This document shows, in pieces, positions 59,356-64,000 of a stretch of DNA of 64,000 nucleotides (positions are counted from its first letter, which is position 1; every line of letters begins with the position of its first letter). The DNA is from Sinonovacula constricta (taxonomy: Eukaryota; Mollusca; Bivalvia; Cardiida; Solecurtidae). The notes below the pieces were generated by a model, which was given only the letters and a program-made list of their open reading frames with translations, did not search any database and was not told the DNA's origin. The stretch is from contig CM017572.1 in assembly GCA_007844125.1 (NCBI GenBank), forward strand, positions 19,809,934-19,873,933, written 5' to 3'. The position numbers and the translations under genes were made by a program.

Positions 59356-60609
59356 AGTGAGTTTGCCAAAACAGGTTCTACATGTCAGTATTCAATATTG
59401 AATTCTGAAATGTAATAATTATAATGTAAATGGCTACAATTCATTAAACTGTTAAGTCCTTTGTAAATTGTTCATTAAAAAATGAGATGGGCTCAAGGGT
59501 AGAAGCCGGTGATAATTTGTAAATACAATCTTCAAATGGCGAACTGATTTTTACTTTTTTAAATCAAGAGAAATGATGATAAATGTACATAATGGTGAGT
59601 TTCACAGAAAGATAAAGTAGATCCAGAATATATTTATTTCTTTATTCTATAGTATTTCCCATTAAAGAAGATTGATTTAAAATGACCGTGTCTCGAAAGA
59701 AAAGTTACCAATAAAGCCCTAGTGGCCACGGGTTAGGTTTTTGAGCTGGGTTATTATTATTTCTTTTAACTCGAGAGACAGTTCTTCACAACATTACCTA
59801 ATCGGGCATTGACAATGTAGATAAATGTGACAAAATTTAAGATTACGATACAAAACGGGACATTCATTTACTAAAAGTGTGTCATAGAGACTTTTTAGTG
59901 AAAGTAATCAAAGAGACATCGTCCAGTCTTTATTGGTACTGACTGAATAAATGTTTAAAGCAAAGCATCTCAATTACATTTCTTTTAGTCCAGAAACCAT
60001 ACGAAGGCCGCCATATTGTTTACACATATCTATGGACAATGCGCATGCGTGAGAATAACCCTAATTATTCGGATGTATCCGTTTAACACCCGACCCATCC
60101 GATTGCACCCGACCAAGCCCGAGAATGGACGAGCATATAGAGTCGCAAACCACAGCCCCAGCAGGACTACAGCTGCAGGACCCGCTTGAGATGCCTACCC
60201 ACCGTGCCCACACACACCCAAAAATCATATAAACACTCACAACATGTTCTGCCACGATAGTATCAAACATCTAAAAAAAAAATTCGCAATTTATGTTGAT
60301 ATATTATTACATGGACAATATTTATAACTATAGACTGATATAACTATGTTTTGATATTTTAGCGTTTGGTAATTCTGTATCGAATTGATGTATTTATGGG
60401 TTAGTTCACCATTTTATGCTAAAAACCACTTCTGTAAAATGATAGCAACCAAGGGCAAAATCGGCGCGTTAAGGATTTTTATTATCTTTCGATGGTCGCC
60501 GAGGGGTTTCAAATGTGGTAGCGAATGTAAACTATCATGGCGGCACAGCTACTGTGTAATTAGTGAATTATTGTTTTTTATTGCCTTGTTTATTGGCTAG
60601 TTATAAATT

Positions 60610-63600
60610 ATGGATTTTCAAAACGAAAATTTTTACGACCAAGACTTCTTTGACGACGAAGAGGAAATTAAGTCAATAGCTAAGAAAGTAAGTGCTTTAA
60701 AAATGTTGACGTTTGCTTCAATAAAACTTTCTGACTAATGTGTGTGTTTTAGCTTGTTTGTGACAACAGTATAGCATGACGAAAAAACAAATTTTCCTAA
60801 ATCTTGTAAAATCATGAATAATTATAATGTTGTATTAGCGGAAGAACTGATTAGTGTATTGGTCTGGGGTTTATGTCAATTCGGTAAATGATCATTTCGG
60901 TAAATTGTTCTTTTAATTTATGCTATTCGTTCATATTTTCGGGGGGTTTACCACATAAACTTAACCGTGCCGACATAAATGTGTATTATATTTATCGTTT
61001 GTCAATAGTTATCATCACAAGAAACCATGCTGAAAAATGTACAATAGAAAAAAAACATGAAAAAAAAGTTTTATGCATTGCTTATCTTACTTTTCTGAGT
61101 AGACACCGGTCTTCTAAATCGAGCAGACGCTTTCTCATAAATTCGTGACTTTTGATTGGATGGCAGGTGCTGCCGTTGGAAATCACGTGACTTATTTTTC
61201 CATACTGCAATAAATTAGCTACGACTATTTACAACGTTAGGTGTGAATCAGCTTATGAATTTAGCACTATTGTCTGGATCAAAAGAGCATTTTCAAATTA
61301 ATAAGATTTCTTTAATGATAATCAAGATTATTTATAATAAAATTGAACATTGGACAATATTTACCTGCTTAGACCGCATGTTTTTGGTTGAATAAGTAGT
61401 ATTAGCGTTTTTGTCGAAGTTGAGTAGTATTTCGGACAATCTTACAGATCGCACGAGCGCGCATTCTGTATATTTTATGACGTCACGAATTTATGAGAAA
61501 ACCCGAAAATATGAGAAAGCGCTATATATAGGGTTTAGTCTTGTCGTTTCGGTAAATGGGTAAACATATAGTATAATACCTGATTGAGAAGGAGAATTGG
61601 GTATGTCCACATGTGAAATGATTTGCCGAGACAGATAATTAAAGGTTCATTAATTAGTTTTCGACTATGATCTTCGATCTATATAATGTTCGAATAGGGG
61701 AACAGGATTATCATAAATTTATAAAATTGCCATGATGGTATGGACCAATGGATGGAGGAAGGAACATCATGAACATTTCAGACTGTCATGGTAGCATGCT
61801 TGACTGATTGTCCATCATGTACCTGTGAGGCTGTGTTATCAGCAGCATGTGCCTGAATGTATTATATGTGATTTTTTATACTTTTTTTTGTTTTGTATTG
61901 AATATATATGTTTATGCAAATTTTCAGAGTTATATCCATCATGCAAATGTGTCGTCAGCAGCTTGTGCCCCTTTGTATTATATGATCATATGCTTTTTTT
62001 TGCGGTTTTCTTTTTTGTATTGAATATATATATGTTTATGCAATGTTGATGTTTGTTATCACTTTTCTCGGGGTATATTTAGAACATATAAATAAAAGTG
62101 AACACTTTTATTCTTAATTTTTATTTCCTTTCATAACAGGGGTGTAAATAAATACCAAAATGCACTAAAGTTTAAATATTAAAAATATAAACAACTAACC
62201 AGGTTGAGGAAAAAATACAGTTCAACAAATGTGGACAATAACAACAATATAACATAAATATACACCACCTTATTTTATGTATTACAGTTACAGTTATTGA
62301 TCAAAATAGATACATACATACATACCATACCATACCTTACCCTACCCTACCCTACCCTGCCCCTGCCCCTGCCCGTACCCATAACCAATTAAATTATCTG
62401 TCATGGGCTGAGGTGCGAAAATCTTTTCACACGTAGACATCCCAATTCTCTGTCTCAATCAGGGTATTATACTGTATGTTTAGCTTTTTTACAGAAACAA
62501 CCAAACTAATACTTATATAAGATCAATTTACCAAAATGGTCATTTACCAAAGTGACCCATACCCTTGGGCTAGTACACCTATAGTATGTAGGATTAAAGC
62601 TTATTTTTTCATGGTCGATTGGGATACAAGTTCTATCAACTATCCTAGCATCACTAGTTTCAACACCCTTAAGCTTAAAGCCATGTATATAATTATTTTC
62701 TTGCGAAGTGGACAGTATTGAATTTCGCAACTAAATCTCAAAATCATCTCAAGTAAGACCTTATTTATCAAGTAGTTTCAGCAGTGAGCCACATTTACAT
62801 TTTGACAGATACTAGAAATGATGCCTTTAATTTCTGTTCTTGTGTATAATAATTTAACACTTTTGGAAGAAGTAACACGAAACAACATGACATGCATTTT
62901 TTTTTAGTTGTTTCACATCTGGAATATAGCAATATTTAGATGTTGAAAGTCAAAACAAAAATGGTATGTTTAATAGTTTTTATTGACATTTTACAAATAA
63001 ATGTTTAGCACTCATACATATAAGACTGCTTTTCAAGAACGCAATGTGGACCATTTAATGCATTGCCCCTTCTGACTACTTTCACGGCAGGACAGAAAGC
63101 TGGTGTTCACATGCAATATCCCATGCAACCCATTTAACAAACACCAGAAACATACACAGGCATACAGCCTCTGGTATAAATAACCCACACCCACAACAAA
63201 ATGTTCAGTTTCATTTTCTTCATCCTCCAAAATGTCTGTTTCAACTGGCACTGAAATGGTCAGCAGTTCATTCATTTTTTGGTTTGGAAACTTGTCCTGA
63301 AGTACCTGGCTGAGAGCTCGCGAGTACTCTAAATAGATATCCACTTTCGTTTTGGCTTGTCCTGATCTTGTTGCTTATGACAATTCAGGAAGACCAAACT
63401 CTCAGGCAACTGTCTTGATTGGCATTCCCTTGTCTCTAGTTAGCTCTGTGGCTGCCAACATCTGAGATAGGAAGTATGACATGTACTTCTTACATGCCTG
63501 AAAATATAAATAAAAACCTAATGGAAGAAGTTGAACAGAATACCAATATAATCCAGCAATATCTAATTTTGTTTGTGACTTTGAAAGCCACCAGTACATC

Positions 63601-64000
63601 TTTCAGTCAGAAATACACAATCATCAAAATTAATGCATAAACATTACAAGACCAGTAATTCTTGTTATAATCCAACATTTTTAGCAACTGATTGTCACAA
63701 GACTTATGACATAACAAAGAAAGCATTCCTACAGAGGGATGTTGGGTATGCAGTTCATATTAAAAATCATTGAAAACAACATGCAGACTTTTAGTTGTTA
63801 TGGTAATAAGAAAAATAATGTGTTATGTTTTTGTTTTTTCAGAGCTGGCTTAGTTCTGCCTCAGCACAGTTAGCCAACCTAGATAATGTCAAGGCTAAAG
63901 TCTATAACGTTGGGATGGTTGATGCCAAGGACTTAAAAGCAACAAATCTGTCTGTAAGAAAACCGACAGATCGTGAAGCAACTATCTCACAAGCTAATGC
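60610..64000 (+). CDS. 5' part of an unidentified gene, two exons seen, runs off the window
   Basis: Exon 1 (60610-60687) encodes MDFQNENFYDQDFFDDEEE followed by IKSIAKK and ends at a GTAAGT donor in phase 0. The next recognisable exon starts at 63843 after a TTTTTTCAG acceptor and reads SWLSSASAQLANLDNVKAKV, then YNVGMVDAKDLKATNLS. It then either ends at a GTAAGA donor (about 63953) or stays open to the window end (RKPTDREATISQANA). The N-terminus is strongly acidic and aromatic, and the second exon has a serine/alanine/leucine-rich amphipathic look. I do not recognise the family. The ATG lies 1254 bp from the divergent TTC16 start, and the 3.2-kb intron 1 holds a dispersed 0.6-kb element. 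Confidence 0.6.
60919..61527. mobile_element. 0.6-kb MITE-like element, copy 2 (inverted)
   Basis: Reverse-complement partner of 36432-37043, lying in intron 1 of the unidentified gene starting at 60610. The CRE (TGACGTCA), the E-box (TCACGTGA) and the GCGCGC-like patch are all kept. Confidence 0.75.
61826..62045. repeat. Tandem duplication of about 123 bp
   Basis: Two diverged copies each hold GTGTTATCAGCAGC or GTGTCGTCAGCAGC, GTGCC, GTATTATATG and TTGTATTGAATATATATG. In intron 1 of the unidentified gene. Confidence 0.65.
63340..63500 (-). pseudogene. Possible decayed helix-turn-helix (Psq-like) transposase fragment
   Basis: The minus strand reads CKKYMSYFLSQMLAATELTR then DKGMPIKTVA, a stop, then EFGLPELS. 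The spacing resembles Psq/pogo-type HTH domains (alanine-rich helix, KAAE-FGVP turn). An in-frame stop and the lack of a longer frame argue for a pseudogene or chance. It lies opposite the unidentified plus-strand gene. Confidence 0.25.

Noticed and set aside
62310..62390. Interstitial telomere-like CCCTA run
   Set aside because: The motifs are mixed CATAC, CCTAC and CCCTG repeats, not the CCCTAA animal telomere unit.

Overview
The window is eukaryotic nuclear DNA from an invertebrate animal. It is AT-rich, its genes are split into many short exons by introns of about 0.1-7 kb, and the introns and spacers are full of microsatellites, minisatellites, tRNA-derived SINEs and short DNA-transposon derivatives. 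The roughly 130-150 bp tandem repeat at 14.5-15.3 kb and the SINE types are of a kind I associate with bivalve molluscs, so a bivalve is my best guess (inference). No prokaryotic gene, CRISPR array or virus was seen.

Layout. (1) 1-8.8 kb: no confident gene; one possible first exon on the minus strand at 7.2 kb, a TTAA-flanked MITE at 0.6-1.1 kb, and large simple repeats at 4.4, 6.4 and 7.7-8.8 kb. (2) 9.44-26.52 kb, minus: a complete VPS52 gene (GARP/EARP tethering subunit). I rebuilt it as 19 coding exons that join in frame to 701 codons. Two of its 18 introns look like minor-spliceosome (U12) introns, one with AT-AC ends. (3) 26.66-34.09 kb, plus: a complete RPS18 (ribosomal protein uS13) gene of 6 exons and 152 codons, head-to-head with VPS52. 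The two start codons are 131 bp apart, and human VPS52 and RPS18 have the same divergent arrangement. (4) 34.1-37.2 kb: spacer holding repeats. (5) 37.48-59.36 kb, minus: a TTC16-like TPR gene of 13 coding exons and 775 codons, plus one possible 60-nt cassette exon. (6) 60.61 kb to the end, plus: the 5' part of an unidentified gene, divergent from TTC16.

The most unusual content lies in the introns. Three fold-back elements (25.4, 38.4 and 41.5 kb) have termini built from short tandem units, each flanked by a 9-bp direct duplication. Others are a 747-bp hAT relic with an exact 8-bp duplication that still encodes a BED zinc finger, a 612-bp element present in inverted orientation at 36.4 and 60.9 kb that carries CRE and E-box palindromes, and a tandem array of tRNA-like SINE units.

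Functionally, VPS52 (endosome-to-Golgi tethering) and RPS18 (40S ribosome) share a promoter region but no obvious pathway. TTC16 is a poorly characterised TPR scaffold. Exon boundaries were derived by hand from splice signals, reading phase and remembered family sequences. No alignment or transcript data were used.
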